64,000 bases of DNA from Brachyhypopomus gauderio (GCF_052324685.1 NC_135220.1:3185216-3249215), one strand, 5' to 3'; positions 47,144-61,250 are shown, numbered from the stretch's first letter. The notes: generated by a model not told the origin, from the letters alone. Made by a program: numbers and translations.

Positions 47144-50047
47144 GAATGAGACGAGGACACCATCTGTTTACATTTCTCCTCCTGTTCTCAACACGGGGGA
47201 GAATGGAAGAGGCCCAGAGGACAGGTGGAATACAGCAGACAATCTTAACATGATGACCAGATACTGCTGACCAACACTGACCAACACTGCCAGAGGATCC
47301 CGTGCTGCTAACTTGAAATCTTGTTTTAATGTCGTATGTTTTATCTCAGAGATTATATTAATGCTGGGATTAGTGCAGTCAGCTATAATGAGGTTATTCT
47401 TTATGAACATATATTTTTTTGTAATCAATACAATTAAGAACAGTAGATGAGATACCAACATTACACTGACTGCCACCACTTGGAACAGTAGAGTAGGTCT
47501 GAGAAAGTTCTGCTAAAGTTCTGCTAACAGCTCTAATCGAGCTCAAGTCTGTTCTTACTCTTTCTGAGTCTCACAAGGAACACAGGACATTATTTTACAT
47601 GTTCAAGCTTATTACATGTAAGGAGGGTTATTCGTACCCTTTGTGTTAACAGGCTTGTGTTTGTGTGTGTGATCTGTGGCAGCTAAGAAGGGTCGTACTT
47701 TCATAACACCATTTATAATGGTTATAAAATTATTCCTGCATTTTAGGTGGCATTTAATCTAAAACTGTAGAATCTAAATCTGCCAGCCTGCCAACTGACA
47801 CTTTGAACCAATCTGATAGTAAGCCTACTTAGGGCAGATTATCTTAAAATGATCAGAATGATAACAGCTCTGCAAATATGGACTGTTTTTCTAGGCAAAC
47901 ATTAAAGGCAAGCAGTATTTCTTTGGCACCACTGACCAGCATTATTAGCGACAAATCTCCATTTGTGATTAAATTTAATCAGAAATTTTACACCTTGTAG
48001 GTGTAATTTTGTTACTGAAACGTGCACTGTTTATCTGTTATCTGTCAGTTTCTGACACACTTCCATTATTCCAGTGAATACAGAAAAAAAAGTCTTAGGC
48101 AAATAACCTTGAGGAAATTAGTCCAGGGGTATAGAGTTGCATAACATTCCGTTAGTGGTAACATTACTGTGAATGTGCAAAATCGTTTTAGTTTCATCAA
48201 GGAAGATTATAATTTTTTACCTTTATTTCAGCAGATTTGTGCCTGGATGTCTGAAACATGAGGAGTGAAAATAGCATGTGCTTTAATGGTGAATCAAACC
48301 ATTTATCTCATTCAATCAGGAGCTGTGGTATTATCTAATGCACTGTAAATGGTTTCTACAAACGTTTGTCTTAACATTTATTTAAAGGCAGTGGAACATA
48401 CTAACAAGAAGGTATGTACAATCACAGTCTGTATAAGGTATTATGATAATGTGTTTTGCTGTCTTAACTGAGCAGAGGAGATATATAGATCTAATCTCCA
48501 CGTGTTGTAGGATATAATGATGAGGCTTTGTGTCCCCACATGTCTTTGCCGCCTGTGTCTTGAGTCATTCTACTACTGTCCATCAGTACATCAAAGAGGA
48601 GAATCCAGCTAACTAAACAGGGGACTTTGTAGAGACCAAACTTCAGAATCATGGTCATCCTTATGAGAACCACATCAGCTTCTTCTCCATGAAGACCTTA
48701 GTAAATAGAATTAAAAGAAAACCAAAAGATATTAATTAAATAATCGAGCATCTTATATTAACATGCACAGCACAGTTGTGAAGAATGCTTTTAAAAGCAC
48801 TGACAGAAAGTCAAACCATGACAGAGAGGCTAGTGCTTACAAAATAAAACAACATACTTATTTGTTCTAAATGGTTTGTTTGTTACACGTTGTATCATTC
48901 ACCACCGTAACAGCATACAGATCTGTGATCACTGCTCAGTTTCTCTAAAACTTTTTTTATGAGGAAAAACATCTTAGCTGCATGGGAGTTTTGACTCTTT
49001 CCTCACGTGCTGTGTGTCTTTACTCAAGCTTATACAAACAGCAGGTGTGCTGCAAAAATCCTTCAAGGAACGTCGGAAAAAGTGACAAGGAAGTAAATTG
49101 ATACACTGCGTCCCTTGTGCTACCTAATTGATATCCTAAAACAGCTTTTACTGAGTGCCAACCATACATTTTAGAAAAAGCAGGATAAATGCTGTTTTTT
49201 TAGATGTCATCATAGAACCTAAGCAAGCGCAAAAACTGTGTTATGATAGTGAAGAGGTGGGAATTTTTGCTGTGTGTTTATTTATTTATTTTACTTGAAG
49301 GCAATCAAGTGTGAGATGCCATGTGTGTGATGTTATCTTGTGTTTAACTGGACATGCACACCTTTGTCATGGAGGGCTCTTTGCCTTGGCAATAAGCAAT
49401 ATTAGGCATAATAATATGAAGGTTGATTGTTTTATTCTTAATAATGTTAGAATAACACATCACAGATTTGTGAGTTCTAGAACAGAGAGCTGACCAATGG
49501 GACGCAGCGAGAGATGTGCTGCTTTATCATAAGCATCCTGCAGTATGACAATGTGAAAACATTACATCTAGCATCAGTTTCAGTGACTTTATATTCACTT
49601 GATGCATTGTTTTCTGATGATGCATCCATGGGTTTTACAATATTGCCCCAAATTACTGAGTCGCCCTTACTGAAAAGGGTTTCCTTTAATATAAAAAATG
49701 CGGGTATTTAAACAGGTTGGTACCTCCTTTATATAAGCAGTCCAACTGTAATTTTCTGACAATTTAAGAAAATGTCATGGAAAAAATGCTAAGTACATCA
49801 CAGCAGCACTGAAGGATCCAGTCATAAGATAGTGTCTTTAACTCTGAACTTTATGATTATGACACATTATGATTATTATTTTTTCCATGTGCTGTCATGT
49901 TTAATGGTTTAATTTTTTCTCCACCACTATCATATGTCAGCAGCTATTAAACGAACCAGACAAATTGCTGATTAAATGCTAAAATATGTCACAGCAGATT
50001 CTGAAGTGACTCTCTTGCGTATTCCAGCTCTACTAGTTCTCCACTCA

Positions 50048-50141
<94 letters not shown>

Positions 50142-50239
50142 ATACTGTACACACACACTTAACCATTCCCTATGCAGATTCACATGTCCCTGGGCTGTTG
50201 TCTTGATAAGTCTGAGCCGCCTCTGTCACACCCTTAGGC
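47144..50239. other. Intergenic sequence, nothing recognised except a CA repeat
   Basis: AT-rich single-copy sequence. A pure (CA)n of about 45 units lies at 50049-50139. No exon or RNA gene is recognised. Confidence 0.5.
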
Positions 50240-51069
50240 CATTTCTCAAGCTTCAGAACACGACTTCACTCACTTCTGAAGCCTCCTTGAAGTCCAGACT
50301 CACACCTGACAAGGGATTCCACACCTTTTGAGGTGAGAGACACAAAACACGCAGACACTCTGGAGAACCTGCAGCTGAAGACGTACAGGTAGCTAGCAGC
50401 AGACTGACACTGCTATTGCGGTGTCATCTAAAGTACAGGCGTCCTACAGACACCACGCAGCTTTGCCTAACTCACCATTCTGTTGGCTTGACAGCTCATC
50501 CCCCACCAAGTAAGTAACCTGGTAATTTGAAGTGTATGAGAACTTCTAATTAAATGTTTGATTTAATCATGTGCCGTGACGAACAATATGCATTGAGGTG
50601 TATTCTGATCACTACAAAAAGATTTTCATGATTTTTATGTTTTATATTTTTTTACATTTTTGTCAAAGCTGAATTAGACCTATCTACATTGTTCTTTGGC
50701 CAGACTCTCAGAATCTTTAGATTAAGGTTAATGTATATTTGTGTTACCTCTTAAGAAGGTATCTAGTATTCTGAATAAAAAAAAACCGAATATATAAATG
50801 AGAACACTTGATATGATGTAAAAGTATACATATTAGAACATTTCTGTTGAAATTTCTGAAGATGAATGTTACCATAACAACTTTCACCTTAAAAAATGTC
50901 ATTATATAAAATCATATGAGAGAGATTTGTTAACAGGATAATCATTTGTGTGTGCTGCCTCCCTGAAGGTGAACTATACCCAAAAGATTATGCAGAGGAG
51001 CCAAAATCTCTGATCAACAAAGAAGGAAACAGGAAACTTACTCCACGAATCAAGAGCCAAGTATCAAGT
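50240..51069 (+). other. Possible 5' untranslated exons of SPDEF
   Basis: Two exon-like blocks end in strong donors: ccccaccaa|gtaagtaa (about 50509) and gtatcaa|gtaagttc (about 51069). The second is preceded by a cctccctgaag acceptor-like tract at about 50969. Neither has an open frame related to SPDEF, and the SPDEF first coding exon begins with its own acceptor at 53311, so at least one upstream non-coding exon must exist. Assignment is inferred from position and splice signals only. Confidence 0.3.
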
Positions 51070-53325
51070 AAGTTCAAAATATTTATCTGATTAGAAGGCA
51101 TTTTTCAACACAGATAAGGACACATTCATAGATATAGACACAAACACACTAAGGACTGAGATCGAATATACACATGAGCATACACACACTGAAATGCACA
51201 AGTGAACATACACATACACACAAATTATTATTGTTGTTGCTGTTGTTATTACAACAAAAATCAAATACCTTTAGTATGTGTTTTTCCCATATTCAAGCAA
51301 CTATTACACATCGCAGACGTAATTGGAAAAAAACAGTTCATAATTATATTAAAACACCTTCTAACAGTGAGTCCACACTAGTGATTGAGATGTACATGCC
51401 TCTGGATTGAGTTCATTTGCTAGGTGTTAAATCCAGAAATGAAACACCTGTTATCTGTGAGATTCCTGCAAGGTGTTTCACTTTTTCACTTCCTCAAAAT
51501 GTTCCAGATTCGTGAGGAGTAAGTGACTGTAGAGTATCTGTGGAGTATCTGTGGAGTATCTTTAGAGTATTTCCAGACAGATAAGCTGGGTGGAAAGGAA
51601 CACTGAACTGTGACAGAAGCAATCATTTCCCATGAGGAAAAGTCACATTTTTCAAACAAACCAATAACATAAGTTAAAAGGACGACTGGCCCAGTGCCAT
51701 GTCACACAGGCACACCTCCAACTACAAACATTTGGCAGAGTGGTTCTTGTGAGGAGAAACGGCGCTGTCTGAATGAGGCTTAACCATCAACCTTTGGCTT
51801 TTCACTGTTTCGTTGCTGCTGTTCGCAGCCGATAACAGTTTCTTGTTTTTTTTAACAAGTGTGTCAGTCTGCTGAAGGGCCTGCCAAGCTTCTTCATCTG
51901 ATGTCAGACATTTTGTACAAGTAGAAAACTCTGAACTGTTTACCTTTCATTCACCGTGCGTGATTAACATTCAACACAGAGGTTAATACAACGTTGTATA
52001 GCCAATTTTACAGCTATTCACTTGACCTGTTTTAAACTACACTATGAACTTTATAACTTTATACCACAAAAACAAATGACTAATATATAATATAATACAA
52101 ATAATTATAGTTATTTGACAGGAGTAACAGAATAGGTCTCACAGCCTCATGTAGTGAAAAGTAAGAAGGATAGACTGATTTGTCAGTAGGTGGTAAACTG
52201 AACACTGACGTGAAGTAGAAAAACAGAATAGTTATGGATCTGTTTTACTACTGTCAACATTATGCAAGGTGTAATTTTTCACATCATTTTTATTTACATT
52301 CAAATATATTTGTGAGAATAAAACATTACTTAATGCTTACATTTAAGTCATTCAAATTTAGTTGAAGCTTAAACCTGAAGAGTTTGATTTCTATGGGTAA
52401 CTTAGTACATGAGTATTTTTGGTGGACTAGGTTCTCTCTCATGCTTGATTATTGCACTGGAGTGTAATTCTGTTATTTAGTTTGGTTTTAGGCTGATATA
52501 CCTACTTATTCTATTGTTTTGTTTTCTAGTGTACATTCTCATTTCTCTTCATGGTATTCCCTTTCCCTTCAGTTGATATTAACTTTTTAATTTTCATAAT
52601 GTGGAGTTAAGTTATATGGAAAGAATGCTGTTGAACTTCCAAAAGTATATTTTATTCTGTAAAACTGTATTTCATCTTCAAGGCGTGACAAGTATTAGTT
52701 TCAGAGTTGATCAGACCACCATATGCAAAATAGTTGAGAAATGGTGATAGCTTCACTTCCACTAGCTTAGATCTCTAGCTTGTTTTAACTCATTTGAAAC
52801 ACAAAAATGCAACTGAACAAAATAATTTATGACATAATACTGTCTAGTATGTGTGCATGCACACACAACACACACACACACACACACACATACACACACA
52901 CACACACACGAAAAAGTAATATGCACATGATGACTTATTTCCAAGAATATGGAAAAACCCGTTGCGCTGCTGTCAAAGGCCATGGTTTCTGTTTTAAGCC
53001 CCAGGGAACGGGGCCTTTGTTACCTTTTGTTTGCATGTCTGCTTATCTTCTAGTCGGTGTCAGCTGGGGGCATACAAGGATACACTGGGTACACTGGGGC
53101 CTTTCATCATGTACCATACATATATTCAGCTCTCTTCCTCACTGTTAACATCAGTTATTTCAATTACTTTAGAACTTTAAAAATTATCAAACAAAATGAT
53201 AAATTATTCAAATGAATGTTATCAGTAACTGATCTTTCATTTCCAGTGTGTCATGGCTATATCACAATTATTTCTGATCACTCACAAATATAAATCATGT
53301 ATTGATCTTAGGAGAGACGGCGGTC

Positions 53326-54412
53326 ATGGCCAGCTCTGATCGCCACCACGTGTACATGGATTACCCAGCATTCTGCCACAGCCAGGTTGTGCCATGGATC
53401 GCCGAAGAACACGCCAAGGTCTTCCCCAGCCCCCCTAGCATGCCAGAGTGCCGCTCCCGCTTTGACATGTTCCTGGCCGAAGACTCCGCCTGGCTGGTGC
53501 AGAGGGCCGAGACGGCCACGCCCCCCGCGAGGGACGAAGACCTGCCCCACTGCAAGGAGGCGGGGCAGTGCCCGGTGATTGACAGTGGAGGGCGAGGACC
53601 ATGCCCGGGCACGAATGGGCAGGTGGACGTTGAGGACAGGTGTCTGGAGCAGGTCCACACCCTTGTTGTAGAGGAGGTGCTGAAGGACATTGAGACAGCA
53701 TGCAAGTTACTTAACATCCCTCCAGGTAGGAAAGCCATCAACGAAGCACAAGTGACCGTGTTCAGGTGCAGTTAGCTCTATTCCATGCGTATAGGCAAAT
53801 GTTAGTATATTTGTCACAATATGCTTTCATATAAATCTTAATAGGTAGATCATATTGGAAAAAATCTACTTTACATACAAAAAGTGATCCCTTTAGCTGT
53901 ACCTAATTGGGTGCCATACATTCTAATCAATCGTGAGTTGTAAGATCACCACTGCGGGCACCATGGTTGCCATGGCTGAACTGGAGTCCTGCTGCTCGTG
54001 TGCACTGTGTCTATGTTTTTTTAAGTACATTTTTACTGCAAATATTGTTTATGCAATCACCAATGAATACTACCATACACACACTTAAAAAAATAATATC
54101 TAGACAAAACATCCAGATAGCATCCAGACAGTGGTTCACATCACATTTAAGCTTTCTCTATAACAAAAAGTTATAATCATACATTTAATGAAAATAATCT
54201 AGTCTCCCGTGTGTTGTCACCTACACAGGTAATAAATAAAAGTGCAAATATAGGTTACATATTTGCAGAGGTAATAACTGAAATATTTTATATATATATA
54301 ATATATATAATATATATATATAAATAATATTTTAATATATAATATTATATATAATATTAATATAATATATATATATATATTATATATATAAATAATATAT
54401 ATATATGAGAAA

Positions 54413-54498
<86 letters not shown>

Positions 54499-56920
54499 GC
54501 ACTTCCAAACACTTGCAAATTAGCAAACAGAAACTTGCTTGATTACATTTCGAACCCCTAAGATCAATTACTTTCAAACCCCTAGGATCAACCATTTTCA
54601 AACAACTAGGACCACTTTCAAACCCCTAAGATCAATAACTTTCTGGGTGTAGTTTTATTTATATGTGCTATATAATTTTAGAATTGTCATTTGTCATATG
54701 TTCTTACAATTTACAATCACCCTTTAATAACATTTCACCAATTTATACCCATATGCAAATATAGTGAAATAACTCATATATATATGATATTATAAATGAT
54801 AAGTGATTGTAAATTGTAAGAACATATGACAAATGACAATTCTAAAATTATATAGCACATATAAATAAAACTACACCCAGAAAGTTATTGATCTTAGGGG
54901 TTTGAAAGTGGTCCTAGTTGTTTGAAAATGGTTGATCCTAGGGGTTTGAAAGTAATTGATCTTAGGGGTTCGAAATGTAATCAAGCAAGTTTCTGTTTGC
55001 TAATTTGCAAGTGTTTGGAAGTGCGGTTTGTGTAAGTTTGCACAGACAGACCCAGGCTGTGTGTAGGTAGGGCCCCATGCTGACGCAGGACATCTGCACC
55101 ACTGTTGATTATTCCACCTTGCGCAAATGTCATTTGTTGAGTGACTTTTCCAGAGCAATCTGTGACGAAAAAAGTCATGGATCAAATTTCCCCTACCCGT
55201 TCCAAACCCTTTCTGCTGCGTAGTTTAAGTGATTTTTCCTATAGCAGCAAATATGTCCTATCATGACCCACATCATGATTTCTGTGTGTGCTGAGTGAGT
55301 CGGCAAGCAGCTGATTTCGTCCTGTCATCAGACCCAGTGGAGGTGATTTCTCACTCCTAGCATGCGTCCTCTCATCAGACCCAGTCGAATGGAGCTCAGG
55401 ACACGTTCAGAAGTGGCTCCTGTGGACGGAACACCTTTACCGACTGCCACAGGTGGGACGGGCCTTCCAGGATCTCAGCGGCAGCAACCTGTGCGTGATG
55501 AGTGAGGATGAGTTCAGGCAGCGTTCCTCACAGTGTGGGGACGTGCTCTACGCTCACCTGGACATTTGGAAGTCAGGTATTTGTTTTGCTCCATCCTCTT
55601 GGCTTGACTAAAGTATCAGAGTCCAAACATTCTGGTCCATAAACTGAACATTTTTGTGCAAGAATAGTAACGTTTTTACCATTCTGAAAATCCGAATCTG
55701 ACCTGTTTCATCTCTGTCCTTTCCGTTGTTGGTAAAATGCATGTGATGCTGGAACATCGTAGAGATGAACTTAAATCGTAGATACTACAACACAGTATCC
55801 TCATGTTGTCTGCATTCATTTTAGCTGCCTGGATGAAAGAGAGATGTTCTCCAGAAGCCCACTGCTTCATTGGTAAGGATCTGTTCAGTGCAACCAATGC
55901 GGGTGATGAATAAAACTGTAATATTTCTGCATAGCACTTCTTAAAATAAGGTGTACATTGTGATTTAGTCATTTAGTGTAGTCTTCACCAACGAGCAGCA
56001 AAGCCTAGTGCTATCATGTCTTCCTGAGATAGCACTGCATATGAAACAGTGATAAAAGGCCAGTGAGCTGGTGTGGTGAGCAGAAGAGTGATTATCTGCT
56101 GGGATCGCTGGTTTCCAGGGGCTGATGACCTGTGTGCTGAAGCAGATTCCTCCTGCACTGGCCAGCCCATCCACCTGTGGCAGTTCCTCCGGGAGCTGCT
56201 CCTGAAACCTCACAACTACGGACGCTCCATCCGGTGGCTCAACAAAGAGAAGGGTGAGCTGAGCCTGGGGAGAAGATCTCTCCGGAGACCCTCAGGGGAG
56301 AAGATCTCTCCGGAGACCCTCAGGGGAGAAGATCTCTCCGGAGACCCTCAGGGGAGAAGATCTCTCCGGAGACCCTCAGGGGAGAAGATCTCTCCGGAGA
56401 CCCTCAGGGGAGAAGATCTCTCCGGAGACCCTCAGGGGAGAAGCCTGTGCTAATGAAGCTCTTCCTAAGCTTCTTTTATAATTAGTGCTGCGTATGGCGC
56501 TGTCAGGTTATAAGGACGTAGTGAATGGATGACAAATGATTGAATGATGCAAAAACAACAAATTAATTATCAGAAAACGGTTTAAAATTGAAATGTTATT
56601 GAAATACAAGGGACCTGAAGAACAGCTGAGCTGGCCAGTGCTTGTTTGTTTGATGTTTACTGGGCATAGTGGTGAAGGAGACCTTCAATATCCAGTAACC
56701 TCAAGCTTACACTGTTGTTCTTTCCACTCCTTTATCTCCAGGTATCTTCAAAATCGAAGACTCCGCCCATGTGGCCAAACTGTGGGGGATCAGAAAAAAC
56801 CGACCCGCTATGAACTACGACAAACTGAGCCGCTCCATTCGCCAGTACTACAAGAAGGGCATCATCAAGAAGCCCGATGTGTCCCAGCGACTGGTCTACC
56901 AGTTTGTCCATCCTGTATGA
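53326..56920 (+). CDS. SPDEF: SPDEF (PDEF), SAM-pointed-domain ETS transcription factor, 5 coding exons
   Basis: Coding exons: 53326-53725, 55379-55576, 55825-55872, 56119-56253 and 56742-56920 (TGA). Phases agree; the total is 960 nt, 319 aa (human 335). The ATG lies 14 nt inside the first coding exon, whose acceptor is at 53310-53311. The pointed (SAM) domain spans about residues 108-205 ([36 protein letters not shown]) and the ETS domain about 233-317 ([15 protein letters not shown]). The DNA-recognition helix is [14 protein letters not shown] (284-297) and the protein ends in QFVHPV. In mammals the factor prefers GGAT sites and drives secretory and goblet-type epithelial differentiation. 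The N-terminal acidic region ([14 protein letters not shown]) is shorter than in human. Intron 1 carries a large palindrome, intron 4 a 28-bp minisatellite at the donor, and a decoy acceptor precedes exon 2. Confidence 0.96.
54419..54496. repeat. (TA)39 tract next to the SPDEF palindrome
   Basis: Pure TA repeat preceded by further AT-only sequence from about 54288. It abuts the left palindrome arm exactly. Confidence 0.95.
54497..55026. repeat. Perfect inverted repeat, 224-bp arms, 82-bp spacer
   Basis: The left arm 54497-54720 and right arm 54803-55026 are exact reverse complements as far as I can read, starting ccgcacttccaaacacttgc on the left and ending at the mirrored position. The spacer 54721-54802 is AT-rich. 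Each arm contains three to four degenerate copies of an aacccctaagatcaat motif. It lies wholly in SPDEF intron 1. Confidence 0.93.
56266..56452. repeat. 28-bp minisatellite at the SPDEF intron 4 donor
   Basis: Just under seven near-identical copies of ggggagaagatctctccgga plus gaccctca, starting only about 12 nt after the 5' splice site of exon 56119-56253. If the intron is retained the frame stays open through the array to a stop at 56451-56453. Confidence 0.95.
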
Positions 56921-57075
56921 GGAGACCAGGCAGCAGGGGACAGGTGACGTGGTTCCGAAGCGCCCCACGCGAGAGACCAGAGGACTTCTGGTTGCAGCAC
57001 TGGCTGAAGAACCAGTGGACTATGACTTCATTCCCCCGACCCCTGACTATGACTGCTTATTGGCTCTGTTGTGTC

Positions 57076-57081
57076 AATAAA
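57076..57081 (+). terminator. SPDEF: SPDEF polyadenylation signal AATAAA
   Basis: AATAAA 155 nt after the stop codon, followed by agtgattt. This implies a very short 3' UTR for SPDEF. Confidence 0.6.
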
Positions 57082-60000
57082 AAGTGATTTAAAAAGAAGA
57101 GGATATCAAGAAATGAGGCCAAATCTATCAATCATTTGCATTCAGAGCATTTTGATTGACTGCATGAAGAAAGTAATAAGCAGAACATTTGTAAATCATC
57201 TCAATCTGCTCAATGTTTTTAGCATCAGCAGAAGCAGCGTACAAACAAGACGCAAACTGTTTTCCTTTTCATTTTTTAATTTTTATTTTTGCATAACCTG
57301 CCTCAGATGGATCAAGCATGGGTTCACATTTATTTATGGTCTGTTCTTAATTTTCCATTATATTTATGCTGACCCAATCAGCGGACGTTGGTCTAATTTC
57401 ACAGCAAATCATATAAAGCCCAATAGGGTTTATATTAAATGAGGGACGATATTCCTAATTATTCATGAAAGCGTATGTCTAATTGGTTCCCATCTCATTG
57501 TTGACCATGGCAACCTTCAGAACTCTTACCCAGTAGGTGCACTTTGTAGGTTGGACTGTTGCCTTAATCACTGGTTAGCCTCTGGCCGTCTCATTAAAGC
57601 AGGTTCATTTGAATGTAGAATGCTGTCTGCTTGGCCTGCGTTAGTGTGACATGTTGAGTCCCTTTGTCTTAGCAAGCAGGTATCAGGCGCGTGTGGGAAC
57701 ACGCGGCTGCTTCTTGACGTCTCCCTGGCGAAGGCCAGAGTCCCGCCCGTCTTCAGGGGGAGGAACAGGGCAGCCCTGTGCGCTGGGTACACCCTTCCCT
57801 GGTGCGTGTTTACCCAGCGCACACACACCTCTGTGTGTCTGTGTGTTTACTCTTGTCAGGGGCATTCGGGAGAAATGATGAAGGGAACGGTGTTCCCAAA
57901 ATGCCAAGTTGACACAAGGATGTTTAGCGTCACGCAAAATATCTATTCCACCAGACTATATTCTATCAACACAGTTGGGAATTTACAATACTGTTTACTT
58001 TTTAAATGTGCAAAAAGTGATAAAGAAGTCAGACATTTCCAATGGTGCACTATTCTGACCATGACTTAGCACTATTTTATGTTACACTGAGTTTGTTGTG
58101 TTTAATAGGAAGGTACCTTCCCCCTGTAATCTGATTCATGTTGTCTATGTCACTTTGCTGATTAAAAATTACCACAAAACATCGCAAGATTCAGGTAACA
58201 TGGGGGGACAGAAAGACTATGGATGAACAGTAAACATAACCATAACATAAACCCCTGTACTTATACTGTAGATCAAATACTCCCTTAATGAACGGTGTTG
58301 GTTATCATAGGCAAATAATACCACTATAGGCAGACCACAGAGAGGCACAGATAAAGGCTTACAAGTCTTCACAGAAGTTGCTGAATGGTGCTAACATCAC
58401 TGCTGAATCACACAAGAAAGAAACAACACGACATTTCTTTAATTGTTTTCGTGGTGTGCTTAAATGGTTAGGTCTTCATCACTTCAACACTGAAGCGTCC
58501 TGCCATTAGCCCTGCACACAGCAGTGGCACTGCACCAGTGAACAGGAGGGGGTGTGTATGCAATAACCCCACCGCTCACTGACACATTACAAACTATGGA
58601 GAACAGTAATACTCCCATGAGCAAACCAGGGCACACTCATAGTCCTCTCCACAAACCTGTGGCCTTAACCCAACTCACACTGCAATACTGACACTGACCA
58701 CTTACATTTCAACTTCATCTTCATAATCGGCATCAGAATCATCATGGTTTTAATTGAATTTCTGTTTTATCTTAATGCATATTTAAATGAACTTAATGTC
58801 ATATTAAGATGAACAGGCACTACATCAGTAAGGAGATCAAATTACATCACCATTAACATACATACATCCTCTAGACTGCTAAAGTAGTTTTCACAACAGA
58901 AGCCACCGTCCTCTTCAGATGCATCACGATCGATTCCGACATGGGAAAAAAAAAGCATGTACAGGTTTGTTACTGTCTCAACGTAGCTGTCTCTACTTAA
59001 CACAGTTACAATAGAATATCATCTTTAAATTACATCATCATATACAAAGAAGACAGCGTGGACCACGCGCATTTATACAGGTATGATACATAGACAGTTT
59101 GCAATCAAAATGAAAATAACACAGTATGGATCCTACAGAGCATAACATTATTTAGGATTTTCTTCATTTTCGTTATTTTGTCGATTAACATTTACAAGTA
59201 TGACACTACATATTGTTTTGGAATTCAACCACTTGCATTTTTTTTCACTTTTTGTCTATACATCAACACAACTCAGACACGCTGGTTATAATAAAGATGA
59301 TTCATATTCCCAAACACATCAATACCCATATTACATGGTGCACCGGTGCGTTCTTTTTTTATGTGTGTTTGTGTGGGAGTGTGTGCCTGTGTGTTTGTGT
59401 CTGTGTAGACATTACTGTATATATATCCATAACAATGAAGGTAATTTTTGCTAGGCTGGACAGCTTATATTGTTACAAATTATGTTAAAGCTGGTGGGAC
59501 CTTTCCGTCCAGATTCCTGCCTCTGTCATTTTCCAGTAAAAAAAAAAAATCTCCAAGCAATAGAAATGATCTCCATGAAGATCTTGTTACTGGTCACAAT
59601 ATAATTGGGCTTCAGACTGTCCGCCAGTGCATCTGTTTCTGCCACTTGGATAGGGCAATGAATCTGGCAACCTAGTGGTCCCGGTTATAATTTTAAGTGT
59701 TAGTTGCTCTGCCTTAAATTTGACCAAATGTATTATTTCAGAACTGACCTCTTGTTCATCATTGCTGATATAAAATCAGGTGTTGTGAATGGGTTAAATA
59801 TTAGATCACATGGGACGGGTTCAGTCTGAAACTCATAGCCCATATGGATCAGCTTTTCTTTTCCTAAACAGTAATACAAATGTTCACTGTGGAAACATCA
59901 CTGAGCAAAATATTCAGCATTATTAATGCATACAGAGGTTCAGCACTAAGCAGTAGATGAATATATAGGAAGAAGCTAAATAGAGTTTTCTGTTAAAACT

Positions 60001-60357
60001 ACGATGCATGATAAGCATGGATATAGCCAGGTTAACAAGCCCATTTGCACACAGGAGAGAGAGAGAGAGAGAGAGAGAGAGGTTAATCAAAGACCACAAC
60101 AGCTGACTATATTCATGTCAGGCATTCGTTTATAAGGTGTGATAATGTGACCATGAATGAATCTCACACAAAATGAAAGACTCCTCCAGTGCTCTAGGCA
60201 AATATACATGAGAGATGGTGGTTAGAGAACCCTTCTTTAAGGTCCTCTAGGACACTGCATAAACAGTCTTTGAACAGTCTTCTCGGCAAGTACACATAAA
60301 GAAGGTGGAAGCCAACTGGAGCTTTGACAGTTTGTTCGCACCAAGACTCAGAAATGA

Positions 60358-60394
<37 letters not shown>

Positions 60395-60969
60395 GTGGTA
60401 ATAATGATAAAGCAAGGTGAGAGAACAACCGATTGTTTAAGGTTACTCCACTTCCTGGTTTGAGGTTGAGCTGTTTCACACTGCCCCCCTCCGAGTCTGT
60501 GGTCACTGTGAGCATTGCATCCAGTAAAGATGGCCTGAGCAATCCAGGACTGCAGATTGCATAGCGCATGCTGCTATGCATTTAGACAGACATCAAGAGA
60601 ACAACACACAATATATTACACACTGGATTAGCAAAAAGGAAAAAAAGATACAGAAATACAGAAAGAAAATAACCGCGGAAGGTTGAAAGAAAAAAGGCGA
60701 GAGGGAATTATGTGTTTTCTTCCTGCTTTCTCAAAAAATGTACTGTGATGCGGTGAGCATGGATGCAGACGCTGTAATGAACACAGACTCTGCTACATAA
60801 AGATCTTCTCCTAACACACATAATGCATCTAAATGGCCCCAACTGGGCCACTTGTTATTTGTGTGATGTATCGATGTGAGGAATCTCCCTCTCAGGATTC
60901 ATATCACACACCACAAAAATGTCAGAAGGTATCCCTGCATTTGCATATGTTTGGGTCATTAATGGAGAG

Positions 60970-61014
<45 letters not shown>

Positions 61015-61250
61015 TACTGTAAATATACTCCAATAAATGTTTCTTGATATAGTGTGTGTGGTCCTTCCACCTTCGCAGACCAGAGGCCTATATACTGTAT
61101 GAATATATTTTTAGGTTACTAAGACTTTTTTGTTTTTAGACAAGGCTGTTTAGCGCATTTGTTGAACGAAATATGTGTAGCTCTTAAGTCTCTGGCTTTG
61201 CGCTGAGCTAATAGATCAGCCAATCAGAGTGGTCCAATGTTCTGTCCTCC
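57082..61250. other. Interval between SPDEF and PACSIN1 3' ends
   Basis: No conserved coding sequence recognised. The right part probably contains the PACSIN1 3' UTR, whose end I cannot place. Simple repeats: (GA)n at 60055-60081, (ATG)n at 60358-60392, (GT)n at 60970-61012. Confidence 0.5.

Noticed and set aside
53308..53741. Minus-strand and alternate-frame open frames over the first SPDEF exon
   Set aside because: Antisense shadows of a GC-rich coding exon whose plus frame aligns with SPDEF.
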